Source: an uncultured bacterium (GTDB taxonomy: Bacteria; Bacillota_I; Bacilli_A; Erysipelotrichales; Erysipelotrichaceae). Taken from it: 36,063 nt of DNA. Position numbers and translations under genes: made by a program. The notes beneath the pieces are model-generated. The model was not told the DNA's origin and made no database searches. It saw only the letters and a list, made by a program, of their open reading frames with translations. Of this stretch, positions 17,162 through 26,194 are shown piece by piece (positions within the stretch are counted from its first letter, which is position 1; each line of letters begins with the position of its first letter). The stretch spans positions 1 to 36,063 of the forward strand of contig CAIXIN010000091.1 of assembly GCA_903919545.1 (NCBI GenBank), given 5' to 3'.

Positions 17162-18667
17162 TTATTTTAACCCTAGTATTTCCATGATTATTTCCGCTGC
17201 TTTCTCAGTAAGCGCAATATGAATTCGTCTTCTTCCTACATGCATATGAGGTAAAGGCCAGGCACCATGTCCTACTGTAAGATCAGTCATAGTTGCAGAA
17301 ATATCTACTTTGAAATAATCACATAATTTAATTATCCAATATAAAGTTCGTTCTGAAACTACTGTTTTTGTGGTTTCAAATGTTGTCTTTAATAACTCAA
17401 CAAGAAATCCTCCTGATGTTGGAGTCATTCCAAACATAGAGATTGCTGTTGACATCATAATTTTATACTGAATATATGGGATTACTATAGCTCCGATACC
17501 ATAAGCAACTGCTCCACCAATTACAGCTCCTCCAAGTGCATACCAACCCCAATTCTTGGAAATATTCTCATCTTTATTAGTTTTTGCCCACCACCCAGCA
17601 ATTCCACCAAGTACAACTGCACTTATAATTACAGCTAGAACTACGCTCTCTCCATTTGCATCACTATAAATAATTGGATTGTTTGCACAATAAGCATATA
17701 AATTTTGACCAATAAATACTGAATTATTATCAGAAGCACTATCCGCATTTATAAATCTTCCAATCTGTGGATCATAGTATCGGCTTTGAAGGTAATAGTA
17801 TCCAGTTTCCATATCGAAACGATAGCCTCTGTAACGATATGGATTGGCGATACCTAAGGTAGATGCTAATGAACCTGTTGTAGAAACAATTTCTCCATAG
17901 GTTGAATAGGTGTAATTGACGACAATGGTTCCTGCACTATCCACTAACCCAATGATGTCATTTTGTCCGTTACGGATGTAGGTGTATTCATTCCCATTGT
18001 AGTTGATCGAGATCAATTGTCCATTAGAATCATAAGTGTAATAGGAATAGACATTTCCTGTCTTCTCATAGGTGACTTTATCCCCATTGAGATGATAAGA
18101 CGTGGTTGTACTTCCAACAGTCTTGGATGTTCGAATACCAGAATCATTATAAGTATAGCTAATAGTAGGTCCAGCACTCGTTATTGAACTGAGTTGTCTC
18201 CCTTTATCCCAATTGAATGTATTCCCATTATAGGTTTTAATATTTCCTATCTCATCATAGGTCATCGTTAATCCATTAAATGAAGTAAGTTGATCTATCC
18301 AATTGGTATTCTCATATTCATAAGTATCTGTATCTGTTGGGGTCAAACCATCCACAGAACCTGTGGTATATCCATAGGTCTTCTTCGATAAGATATTCCC
18401 TCCAAAATCATAATCATAAATAACGGTAATGTTTTCTCTTTGGTTGTTTTCTCTTATAACCTGTCCTAACTCATCATACAGATATTGTATCACTAAACCA
18501 CCATAGGAAATTGAGTTGATGTTTCCATTGGCGTCATATAAATAGCTGATCTTAGAAGTTCCATTGGTGATGGACGTCAACTGAGCTGAGGTATACTCAA
18601 CATTCTCTATCGTAATATCCGTATAGATATAACTGGTCGTAAAAAAAACTACTTCAGATGGGCTTTC
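17162..18667 (-). pseudogene. 5'-truncated Rhs/YD-repeat toxin, C-terminal part
   Basis: The open frame holds several YD repeats (YLYDANGNI, YLYDELGQV, YDYDFGGNI, YTYNDSGIR), then the Rhs core block (RYRGYRFDMETGYYYLQSRYYD...GRFINAD, near residues 250-280 of the 472-aa track ORF), then a unique tip of about 160 residues from ESVVLAVI. The tip has two Gly-rich hydrophobic segments and a C-terminal part with GHGAWPLPHMHVGRRRIHI. Full Rhs proteins have a signal or anchor and well over a thousand residues; here the frame stops at 18668-18670, inside a repeat, and there is no ATG or ribosome site before the repeats (the track start is TTG). It is therefore a remnant or displaced tip module. The toxin activity is unknown; the histidine cluster suggests a nuclease-like active site, which is a guess. 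Confidence 0.85.
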
Positions 18668-18688
18668 TTATAAATCCACTTCAGTCCA
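18661..18688 (-). repeat. Copy B of the 27-28 bp dispersed repeat
   Basis: Matches 2608-2634 at 25 of 28 positions, same orientation, with 17 identical core bases. It lies within about 10-20 bases of the point where Rhs similarity ends, and contains the stop that closes the Rhs frame, so the element it came from probably caused the truncation. It also lies 12-40 bases past the stop of the solute-binding protein gene. Confidence 0.55.
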
Positions 18689-18700
18689 CTATGTGTTCAT

Positions 18701-19609
18701 TTATTTACTAACTACTTTTGAAGCATCCAAAGATAAACTAAACAAAGCCAAGAAGGCATCGATTTCAGCTTTCTTCTCACTGGCGTATTGGACATCGACA
18801 TTGAGTCGATCCCAAGTCGCTTTGACGATGGCGGCTGAAGGAACCCCTAGAACTTCTGGAGTCAAGGAAGTGATGTCGGTTTCTACGACGCTCTTGTCTG
18901 CACTTACTGAAGTCACATAGTCGATCATAGAGTTGACGCGATCCTTGAGTTGTTTGAGTTGAGTTGAACTGAGATCATCTCTGACGAAGATGGCTGCTTG
19001 AGGATAATTATCGAAACCTGTTTTCGTTTTCCAAGCTGCTTGTAGATCTGCGACGATGCTTAAGGTGATGCCTTGAGCTTTGGCTGCAGCCATCGTTGCA
19101 CTCGCTAATGGTTCTGCTAATAGGCCTAAGGCATAAGCTTTACTGACCAATTGACCTTTCACGTCAGCTACCGCATTGAAAGGTACTTTGGTGAAGGTGA
19201 AATCAAGTTGATCAGAGACATGGTTCAACACTAGCTCAGGAACTGCTTTGGATCCAAACATCGCAAGATCCATTGAATCTGTAAAGGAAACCGCTTCATC
19301 TTTGACGATGTAGAGGTTGCCCCAAGTGACAATCGCCAATAACTTATAGTTCGCATCACCTGCTTGGATAAGTTTAGAGCCTAGATTAATCGGTGCTATG
19401 ATCACATCTTTATCGCCTTGAATCAAGGCGGCGGAGATCACATCGGTCCCATCAACGAGTTCTACCCCATCGACATCTGCCTTCAAGATCGGAATCAAAG
19501 ATACCGATGGTGCTCCTTTAGGAGACAACCACGTAAAGGTATATTTTTTCGCTGGAGTACATGCGCTCATACTTAAGGCAAGCATCAAAATAATCAATAG
19601 TTTTTTCAC
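18701..19609 (-). CDS. ABC solute-binding lipoprotein, NitT/TauT-like
   Basis: 302 residues. A type II signal peptide ends in the lipobox MSAC, so the mature protein is probably anchored by Cys17. The rest resembles the nitrate/sulfonate/NMT1 class of periplasmic-type binding proteins (DVISAALIQGDKDVIIAPINLGSKLI, then AYALGLLAEPLAS). The start is GTG, overlapping the thrS stop by four bases (GTGA), so it is the last gene of the T-box-controlled thrS operon. No permease or ATPase follows; a permease of the matching class is at 3465-4184. Ligand unknown. T-box control would fit a threonine-related ligand, but this is inference and the family does not usually bind amino acids. Confidence 0.85.
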   Translation of the reverse strand: MKKLLIILMLALSMSACTPAKKYTFTWLSPKGAPSVSLIPILKADVDGVELVDGTDVISAALIQGDKDVIIAPINLGSKLIQAGDANYKLLAIVTWGNLYIVKDEAVSFTDSMDLAMFGSKAVPELVLNHVSDQLDFTFTKVPFNAVADVKGQLVSKAYALGLLAEPLASATMAAAKAQGITLSIVADLQAAWKTKTGFDNYPQAAIFVRDDLSSTQLKQLKDRVNSMIDYVTSVSADKSVVETDITSLTPEVLGVPSAAIVKATWDRLNVDVQYASEKKAEIDAFLALFSLSLDASKVVSK

Positions 19610-21339
19610 TGTTTGGTATCCTGTTCTACTTGAATGGAAGCTATGAAGTCTTCACTACTCATCGATACAGAATCATTCTTTCCGTATCTTCTAACGTTGA
19701 CACTGCCTGAAGCGACTTCCCCATCTCCTATAACGATTTGGATTGGGATCTTTTTGATCTGGGCTTCACGCATACGATAACCTAATTTCTCATTGCGATT
19801 ATCTACGATGCTTCTGAATTTTAACGCATTGAGCTTTTCTTTGAGGGCGTCACAAGCTTCCCCGTGGATTTCCCCATTGACCCCTAAGATAGAGATTTGA
19901 ACAGGGGCTAACCATAATGGGAAAGCACCGGCATAATGCTCAATAAGGATTCCTATAAAGCGTTCTACTGAACCGAATATTACTCTATGAAGCATGACAG
20001 GACGTTTCTTTTCCCCATCTGAATCGATGTAGGTCATGTCGAAACGTTCAGGTAGATTCATATCCAATTGGATGGTTCCGCATTGCCATTCTCTGCCTAA
20101 AGAATCATTGATATGGAAGTCCAGTTTAGGACCATAGAAGGCCCCATCCCCTGGATTGATTTTAAAGGTCTTACCTGCTGCTTCAACTGCTTTTTGTAGC
20201 GCCGCTTCAGAGGCATCCCAAACTTCGATCGAACCGATATACTTGGTTTCAGGACGCGTTGAAAGTTCAATCGTATAAGTTAAATTAAACAACTTATAGA
20301 AACGATCAAAGAAGTTGATGAGACGTACGACTTCACTTTCAATCTGATCAGGAGTCATATAGATATGGGCATCGTCTTGAGTAAAGGCTCTTACTCTAAA
20401 GAGGCCGTTGAGGGCACCAGAAGCTTCATGACGATGAACCAGACCTAACTCTCCACTTCTAATCGGAAGATCCTTATAGGAATGAAGTCCATTCTTATAA
20501 ATCAAGATACTACCTGGACAGTTCATAGGTTTGATGGCGAACTTTGTCTCATCGATTTCAGAAGTATACATGTTTTCTCGATAATTGAACCAATGACCTG
20601 AAGTTTCCCAGAGTTCTTGATTCAACATCGTTGGGGTCTTAATAAACTCATAGCCTTCTTTCGTATGTTCCTCATACCAGAAGTTTTCTAGGATGTTTCT
20701 AAGAATCATCCCATTAGGTAGCCAGAAAGGAAAACCAGGACCAAATTCGCTCATCATGAAGAGATCGAGTTCTTTACCCAACTTCTTATGATCACGTTTC
20801 TTAGCTTCTTCTAATAGATGAAGATGCGCATCTAAAGATTCTTGGGATTCAAAACAGATCCCATAGACTCTTTGTAGCATCTTATTCTTAGAGTCACCTT
20901 TCCAATAAGCACCAGAGACTTTTAGTAACTTAAAGAACTTCAGTTCTTTCGTAGTAGCGGCGTGAGGTCCTCGACATAGGTCAACGAATTCATCTTGACG
21001 ATAGGTCGAAATGATGGATCCTTCTTCCATATTACCGATAAGATCCATCTTATAAGGATCATCTTTAAACAGAGCTAGAGCTTGTTCCTTAGTGAGTTCT
21101 TCACGGATGATGCGTTTACCATCCTTGGCGATCTTTTTCATTTCGGCTTCGATCTTAACGAGGGCTTCATCGTTGATGATGGCATCTCCTAGATCCATGT
21201 CGTAATAGAAGCCTTCGGTGATGACAGGTCCTACCCAAAACAAAGCTTGGGGATACAGTCGTTTAATGGCTTGAGCCATCATATGGGCTGCAGAATGATT
21301 CAATACACTGAGTTGTTCATTTTCTTTGATGTTGATCAT
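19606..21339 (-). CDS. thrS: Threonyl-tRNA synthetase lacking the TGS domain
   Basis: 577 residues, against about 640 in Bacillus or E. coli. It begins directly with the editing domain (H15-x3-H19 and LCRGPH), which removes mischarged serine. The catalytic core shows MNCPGS, motif 2 (FRVRAFTQDDAHIY), WQCGTIQLD and motif 3 (HRVIFGSVERFIGILIEH); C and H of these blocks hold the active-site zinc. The anticodon-binding domain ends the protein. The missing N-terminal TGS domain is also seen in some Mollicutes. Track start 21372 is inside the T-box terminator; the ATG at 21339 has AAGGAGG five bases ahead. A T-box leader controls it, and the solute-binding protein gene is coupled behind. Confidence 0.97.
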   Translation of the reverse strand: MINIKENEQLSVLNHSAAHMMAQAIKRLYPQALFWVGPVITEGFYYDMDLGDAIINDEALVKIEAEMKKIAKDGKRIIREELTKEQALALFKDDPYKMDLIGNMEEGSIISTYRQDEFVDLCRGPHAATTKELKFFKLLKVSGAYWKGDSKNKMLQRVYGICFESQESLDAHLHLLEEAKKRDHKKLGKELDLFMMSEFGPGFPFWLPNGMILRNILENFWYEEHTKEGYEFIKTPTMLNQELWETSGHWFNYRENMYTSEIDETKFAIKPMNCPGSILIYKNGLHSYKDLPIRSGELGLVHRHEASGALNGLFRVRAFTQDDAHIYMTPDQIESEVVRLINFFDRFYKLFNLTYTIELSTRPETKYIGSIEVWDASEAALQKAVEAAGKTFKINPGDGAFYGPKLDFHINDSLGREWQCGTIQLDMNLPERFDMTYIDSDGEKKRPVMLHRVIFGSVERFIGILIEHYAGAFPLWLAPVQISILGVNGEIHGEACDALKEKLNALKFRSIVDNRNEKLGYRMREAQIKKIPIQIVIGDGEVASGSVNVRRYGKNDSVSMSSEDFIASIQVEQDTKQ

Positions 21340-21350
21340 AGATCCTCCTT

Positions 21351-21385
21351 GAAAATAAAAGACACCCGTCATAAGGACGAGTGTC
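21351..21385 (-). terminator. T-box intrinsic terminator
   Basis: Minus-strand stem GACACTCGTC / GACGGGTGTC (one G-U pair), loop CTTAT, followed by TTTTATTTTC. Its left arm begins at the end of the T-box sequence, as in the antiterminator/terminator switch. Confidence 0.93.
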
Positions 21386-21555
21386 TCGTGGTACCACCTT
21401 GATTTCGCACTTTCATGCGCTCAACTCATTAACGCAGAGTCACGTAACTTTTCGAAGTTCCCTCACGGATGGTAAGACGGGTTCCTATGAAAGCTTTCAT
21501 CACTACGCTTTCTCTCTAAATTGGAAATGTCTCTTGTTCCGTGTTGTTGGTTTAT
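21351..21555 (-). promoter_or_regulatory. T-box leader of the thrS operon
   Basis: The conserved T-box AAGGTGGTACCACGAG lies at 21400-21385 on the minus strand, just before a terminator and 46-60 nt from the start codon. The T-box senses uncharged tRNA; binding favours the antiterminator and transcription of thrS. Upstream the RNA has an AGAGAG element typical of stem I. A candidate threonine specifier ACC sits in AGGAACCCG, but I did not fold the RNA, so the specifier is tentative. Leader length is about 215 nt. Confidence 0.93.
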
Positions 21556-21561
21556 GAAATA

Positions 21562-21590
21562 AGTGTAATGCTTAAGCTAAATCTTGTCAA
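21562..21590 (-). promoter_or_regulatory. Promoter of the T-box-thrS operon
   Basis: Consensus -35 TTGACA (21590-21585) and -10 TACACT (21567-21562) on the minus strand with a 17-bp spacer. The -35 box starts directly after the aminopeptidase stop codon. The start site would be near 21555. Confidence 0.85.
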
Positions 21591-22826
21591 TTAAAAGACA
21601 AAGTTTCCGTTTTTAAAGACGACGACTTCATTGCCTTCATGGGTTATCCCAACGATGTTCATATCAGCAGAGCCAAACATGAAGTCATTGTGAGTCATAG
21701 AATTGTTGGCTCCCGCAGCATCCAATTGTTCTTGTGACATCGAATTGCCACCTTTTACGTTCATTGGATAAGCACGACCTAAAGCCAAGTGACAAGAAGC
21801 ATTCTCATCAAATAAGGTATTGAAGAAAAGGATATTAGAGTTTGAGATCGGTGAATCATGACTAATCAGGGCAACTTCACCTAAATAGCAAGATCCATCA
21901 TCATAGTTGACCAAGGAAGCCAAAGCTTCTTTTGAGGTCTTCGCATCGAAATCAACGACTTTACCATCTTTAAAGGTCAACCAGAAATCTTCAATCAAAG
22001 CTCCATTATAATTCAAAGGCTTGGTCGCATAGACTGTCCCATTGACGCCCTTCTTTTCAGGCATCGTAAAACTTTCTTCAGTAGGTAGATTAGGATTAAA
22101 AACAATGCCTTTGGTTGATTTCTCGTTACCACCGGCCCATACATGGTTTTTAACCAATCCTACGGTTAAATCCGTGCCTTTACCATTTTTAAACTTCAAA
22201 GCTTTGAAGTTATAGTTATTGAGCATTTCATTGTGTTTATGAAGGATCTCATTGTGAGCTTTCCATTCTTTAACAGGATCATTGTCTTTGGTGACTCTGA
22301 CTGCACTTAAGATCGCATCCCATAGTTTATCTACGGCTTTAGAAGCACGTTCATTAGGGAATACTTTCTTGGCCCAACCTTCTGTAGGAACAGAGATGAC
22401 GCACCATTGAGTACGATTGCCCATCATATGTTCACTATAGAACTTTAAAGCTTTTCCTGTAGCCATACCTACTTTTTGCATCTTCAAAGGATCGATGTCG
22501 GCCATGACACCCGGGGTGTCCGCAGAGATACTGATCGCCGCATAACCTTTATCGATATAGAATTTCATTTGATCGACGATATAAGAAGGAATTTCACTTA
22601 AGACATCTACGCTTGCGTATTTAAAGTTGGTATGGGAAACCATTTGATCCAACCAACGAACAGAAACCATAGACGCTCCTGCTTTATAACCTTCTTCTAC
22701 ACATAAACGAACGAAGTCTTTGGTTTCAACGGAAGCAGAAATCAATAAAGGTTGATTCTTTCTAACGTTAGCACCTACACAAACAGCCAACTTCGCATAT
22801 TTTCTAAGCATTCTTTGACTTGGCAT
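21591..22826 (-). CDS. M29-family aminopeptidase (AmpS/PepS type)
   Basis: 411 residues. A cytoplasmic metalloaminopeptidase that removes N-terminal residues from peptides. The C-terminal half holds the acidic and histidine ligands expected for the dinuclear metal site: IEDFWLTF, LGEVALISHDSPI, CHLALGRAYP and MTHNDFMFGSADMNI. Length matches the family (about 410). It starts with AAGGAG before the ATG, 12 nt after the ROK kinase stop, so it is the last gene of the pfkA-pyk-kinase unit. This links peptide use with glycolysis in one transcript. No oddity seen. Confidence 0.94.
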   Translation of the reverse strand: MPSQRMLRKYAKLAVCVGANVRKNQPLLISASVETKDFVRLCVEEGYKAGASMVSVRWLDQMVSHTNFKYASVDVLSEIPSYIVDQMKFYIDKGYAAISISADTPGVMADIDPLKMQKVGMATGKALKFYSEHMMGNRTQWCVISVPTEGWAKKVFPNERASKAVDKLWDAILSAVRVTKDNDPVKEWKAHNEILHKHNEMLNNYNFKALKFKNGKGTDLTVGLVKNHVWAGGNEKSTKGIVFNPNLPTEESFTMPEKKGVNGTVYATKPLNYNGALIEDFWLTFKDGKVVDFDAKTSKEALASLVNYDDGSCYLGEVALISHDSPISNSNILFFNTLFDENASCHLALGRAYPMNVKGGNSMSQEQLDAAGANNSMTHNDFMFGSADMNIVGITHEGNEVVVFKNGNFVF

Positions 22827-22838
22827 GATTTTCTCCTT

Positions 22839-23738
22839 TTAGTTGCCTTGGGATATAGGTAACATCGCTGCGCCTAAGATCCCTGGTTCATCGAGTTCTG
22901 CAGGGATAAACTGAACCCCACGCATCCCTTCATGGACCATTTGATCATAATATTTCTTAACCAGTGGGAAGTAAAGTTCATGAGATTGAACCACACCTCC
23001 TCCTACGACGAAGATCGAAGGATCGACCACATGACCGATCGCTGAACACGCTGAAGCGAAATCAAACGCCATTTTATCGACGATGTCTAAAGCAGTAATA
23101 TCACCAGCTTTAGCGAGTTTGAAGATTTCATAAGCGGTGTTGATGTTTGGATTGATTCTCTTCTGAGCGATCTTGATCAAAGCAGCCCCTGAAGCGAGGT
23201 TTTCAACGGCCCCAATATTAAGGTGATTGATCTTTTCGCCTTCACGAGTAACGATGATGTTTCCGATTTCACCAGCGTAACCATTTTTACCGGATACGAC
23301 TTGGCCATTGACGACCAAAGCTCCACCTACACCAGTCCCATGGATGATGAAGTAAACGACTTTATGACCACGACCTGCGCCTAAGAGCGCTTCCGCTAAG
23401 CCAGCCACATTGGCATCATTGTCCATATAGGTAGGTAAACCAAATGCTTTTTCGATCTTTTCACAGATCGGATAATAGGCTAGACCAGGTAGATTGGTCG
23501 ACATCTTGAGTTGTTTGGTTACGGTATCTACAGGTCCTGCGACCCCGATCCCTATTCCTGAACAAGATTTGATGTCGTCGATCTTTCCTAAAAGCTCGAT
23601 GATGTTGGAAGTTACTTTTTCAGGTCCTTCTTGAGCATAGCAAGGACTCTTGAATTCTTGAAGGATCTTACCTTCTAAAGAGACTTTGGCGACACGTACA
23701 TTGGTGCCTCCTAAATCTATCCCAATCACCGTTTTCAT
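22839..23738 (-). CDS. ROK-family sugar kinase, probably glucokinase
   Basis: 299 residues. ATP-binding DLGGTN at the N-terminus and the sugar-site DNDANVAGLAEAL block (near 110) are typical ROK features, and HGTGVGGALV (near 134) is the phosphate-binding loop. The usual zinc signature CxCGxxGCxE is absent: the matching stretch reads NHLNIGAVENLAS. The ExGH motif that normally supplies a zinc-binding histidine reads GEIGN. So the fold probably holds without zinc, or the enzyme is a non-classical ROK kinase. It starts 2 nt after the pyk stop with a ribosome site inside pyk. Next to pfkA and pyk, phosphorylation of glucose or a related hexose is the best guess. Confidence 0.88.
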   Translation of the reverse strand: MKTVIGIDLGGTNVRVAKVSLEGKILQEFKSPCYAQEGPEKVTSNIIELLGKIDDIKSCSGIGIGVAGPVDTVTKQLKMSTNLPGLAYYPICEKIEKAFGLPTYMDNDANVAGLAEALLGAGRGHKVVYFIIHGTGVGGALVVNGQVVSGKNGYAGEIGNIIVTREGEKINHLNIGAVENLASGAALIKIAQKRINPNINTAYEIFKLAKAGDITALDIVDKMAFDFASACSAIGHVVDPSIFVVGGGVVQSHELYFPLVKKYYDQMVHEGMRGVQFIPAELDEPGILGAAMLPISQGN

Positions 23739-23739
23739 T

Positions 23740-25164
23740 TTATTTGACCTCCACGATCTTCATCATGTTGGCGGTGCCTTCTCCTGTAGGATAGCCCGCT
23801 GTAATGATCACATAGTCGCCTGCTTTGAAACCATTGTCTTTAGCGATGATACTGGCCAATTCATCATCATTGGTCATACTGTTTTGAATGTCTGAGAATA
23901 CAGGAATAACGCCCCAATATAGGTTCAATTTACGTTGAACTGAGGTCGTAAAGGTTACTGCGAATATTGGAACTGAAGGTCTAAATTTAGAGATACGTTT
24001 AGCGGTAGAGCCTCCTTGAGTAAAGGCAATGATTGCTTTAACGGATTCTAATTGAAGTGCTGAATCGGCAACAGAGATCCCGATTGCATCTTGAATGGTC
24101 TTACGTGAGGATTTGATGGCTAAGTCGAGACGTTCTCTATAAGGCAAGATCTCTTCCATAGCTGTCGCAATGATGTCCATCGTTGTAACAGCTTCTAAAG
24201 GATATTCCCCAGCAGCAGTTTCTCCTGATAACATGATCGCATCAGAACCATCTAATACCGCATTGGCGACATCAGAAGCTTCAGCACGTGTAGGACGAGG
24301 ATTGCCCATCATAGATTCCAACATATGGGTCGCTGTAATAACAGGTTTACCCATTTCATTGGCTTTCTTGATGATCTTCTTTTGATAGATAGGAACCAAT
24401 TGAGTTGATACTTCAACCCCTAGATCACCACGAGCGACCATGACCCCATCCGCAACTTCTAAGATAGATTCTAGATTATCATAACCTTCTTGGTTTTCGA
24501 TCTTAGCGATGATTTGGATCTTAGATTTGCCTTCGTCTAATAAGATCTTACGAATAGCTAAGACGTCTTGAGCACGTCTTACAAAGCTCGCAGCGATGAA
24601 ATCGACATCCATCTTACATCCAAAACGAAGATCAGCATCATCTTTTTCAGAGATAAAAGGCATCGATAAGGTTACGTTAGGAACGTTGACCCCTTTTTTC
24701 GTTTTGATGATGCCTGAATTTTCAATACGACAAGATAAGACACCATCAGCAACTTCTAAGACAGTGAGTCTCATTTTACCATCATCGATCAAGAGGTAAT
24801 TGCCTGGTTTAACATCTTCATACATCTCAGCACAATCGACGTGGAAACGTTCATTGTTGCCTAAAACGCGTTCTCTTACGACTTTGACAAGGTCACCCTT
24901 CTTAAAGGTAAGCACTCCGTTTTCCATTTCACCACAACGGATCTCAGGACCTTTAGTATCTAGCATGATCGCTAGATTATAACCAGAGACATTGTTGACA
25001 TCATTGATGAGTTTGATTCTATCCCCATGGGTCAAATGATCCCCATGAGAGAAGTTTAAACGAACGATGTTCATTCCAGCATTAGCCAGTTTTACGACCA
25101 TTTCCCTGGATTCGCTGGCAGGACCCAGTGTACATATAATCTTAGTTTTACGAATGGTATTCAT
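23740..25164 (-). CDS. pyk: Pyruvate kinase
   Basis: 474 residues. It makes pyruvate and ATP from phosphoenolpyruvate and ADP, the last step of glycolysis. Opening block TKIICTLGPAS and NFSHGDH, then the catalytic IIAKIEN lysine and VMVARGDLGVEV, and the nucleotide loop THMLESM. The length is like E. coli PykF; the extra C-terminal phosphohistidine-like domain of Bacillus Pyk is absent. It follows pfkA by 9 nt with AAGGAGG before its ATG. Confidence 0.97.
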   Translation of the reverse strand: MNTIRKTKIICTLGPASESREMVVKLANAGMNIVRLNFSHGDHLTHGDRIKLINDVNNVSGYNLAIMLDTKGPEIRCGEMENGVLTFKKGDLVKVVRERVLGNNERFHVDCAEMYEDVKPGNYLLIDDGKMRLTVLEVADGVLSCRIENSGIIKTKKGVNVPNVTLSMPFISEKDDADLRFGCKMDVDFIAASFVRRAQDVLAIRKILLDEGKSKIQIIAKIENQEGYDNLESILEVADGVMVARGDLGVEVSTQLVPIYQKKIIKKANEMGKPVITATHMLESMMGNPRPTRAEASDVANAVLDGSDAIMLSGETAAGEYPLEAVTTMDIIATAMEEILPYRERLDLAIKSSRKTIQDAIGISVADSALQLESVKAIIAFTQGGSTAKRISKFRPSVPIFAVTFTTSVQRKLNLYWGVIPVFSDIQNSMTNDDELASIIAKDNGFKAGDYVIITAGYPTGEGTANMMKIVEVK

Positions 25165-25173
25165 GTGACCTCC

Positions 25174-26136
25174 TTAGATCAGTCTTTCATGCAAGGCAAG
25201 TAGTTCATCTCTGGATTTTCTAGGCAAGGCTAAGGCTTCAGCGATCGGCATAGAAACGATTTCGTTCTTGAGCATACCGACACAGTGTCCACCAACCCCA
25301 TTGATCAATAATTCCACCGCTTTATCGCCCATACGAGTCGCTAAGACTCGATCAAAGGCTGTAGGAGAACCACCACGTTGGATATGACCCAACACAGTCG
25401 CTCTTCCTGAAAAGCTGGTGACTTCACTGATCTTCTTCGCCAAAGCGTTGGCGTCAGTGATCTTTTCACTGATGACGACGATGGCGTGGCGTTTTTTTCT
25501 AACTTCATCTAAGTGTTTCAACTTCGCTAAGATAGCTGCTTCATCATATCCTTTTTCAGGTGTAATGATCAGTTCTGCCCCACAACTAAGACCCGCAAAG
25601 ACCGCAAGGTCCCCACAGTGATTTCCCATGACTTCCACCACTGAACAACGGTGATGAGAAGATGAGGTATCTCTTAATTTATCGATGTTTTGAATAACGG
25701 TATTGAGTGCCGTATCAAAACCAATAGTATAATCGCTGGAAGCCACATCATTATCGATGGTACCAGGTATGCCGATACAGTTGATGCCCATATCAGTTAA
25801 AGCCATGGCACCTCTATAGGTCCCATCTCCACCGATACACACGATCGCATCGACCCCGTTTTCTCTAAGATTACGAACAGCTGTTGAACGAACAGCCCGA
25901 TCGGTAAACTCAGGTAAACGAGCCGTTCCCAACATGGTCCCGCCTCTTATGATGATGTCACTGACAGAGCGGCTATTCATCTGCCACATCCGTCCTTCAA
26001 CCATGCCTTTATAACCATCTTCTATCGCGACGACTTCAAGTCCTTGAGCCAAAGCTGATCTGACGATCGCTCTTATGGCCGCATTCATTCCCGGTGAGTC
26101 ACCACCAGAAGTCATTACACCGATTCGTTTGATCAT
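25174..26136 (-). CDS. pfkA: 6-phosphofructokinase
   Basis: 320 residues, the standard ATP-dependent bacterial size. It phosphorylates fructose 6-phosphate. Motifs in order: MTSGGDSPGMNAAIRA, IGGDGTYRGA (ATP site; the G-D-G pattern marks the ATP form), GIPGTIDNDV with the catalytic aspartate, and LGHIQRGGSPTAFDR. First gene of the pfkA-pyk-ROK-aminopeptidase unit; AAGGGA lies upstream of the ATG and a 58-nt gap separates it from dnaI. That gap has no clear terminator. Confidence 0.97.
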   Translation of the reverse strand: MIKRIGVMTSGGDSPGMNAAIRAIVRSALAQGLEVVAIEDGYKGMVEGRMWQMNSRSVSDIIIRGGTMLGTARLPEFTDRAVRSTAVRNLRENGVDAIVCIGGDGTYRGAMALTDMGINCIGIPGTIDNDVASSDYTIGFDTALNTVIQNIDKLRDTSSSHHRCSVVEVMGNHCGDLAVFAGLSCGAELIITPEKGYDEAAILAKLKHLDEVRKKRHAIVVISEKITDANALAKKISEVTSFSGRATVLGHIQRGGSPTAFDRVLATRMGDKAVELLINGVGGHCVGMLKNEIVSMPIAEALALPRKSRDELLALHERLI

Positions 26137-26194
26137 GTTATGTCCCTTTTATCCCCATCAATTTTATCATTATGAGGCCTTTTTGTGTATGTTT

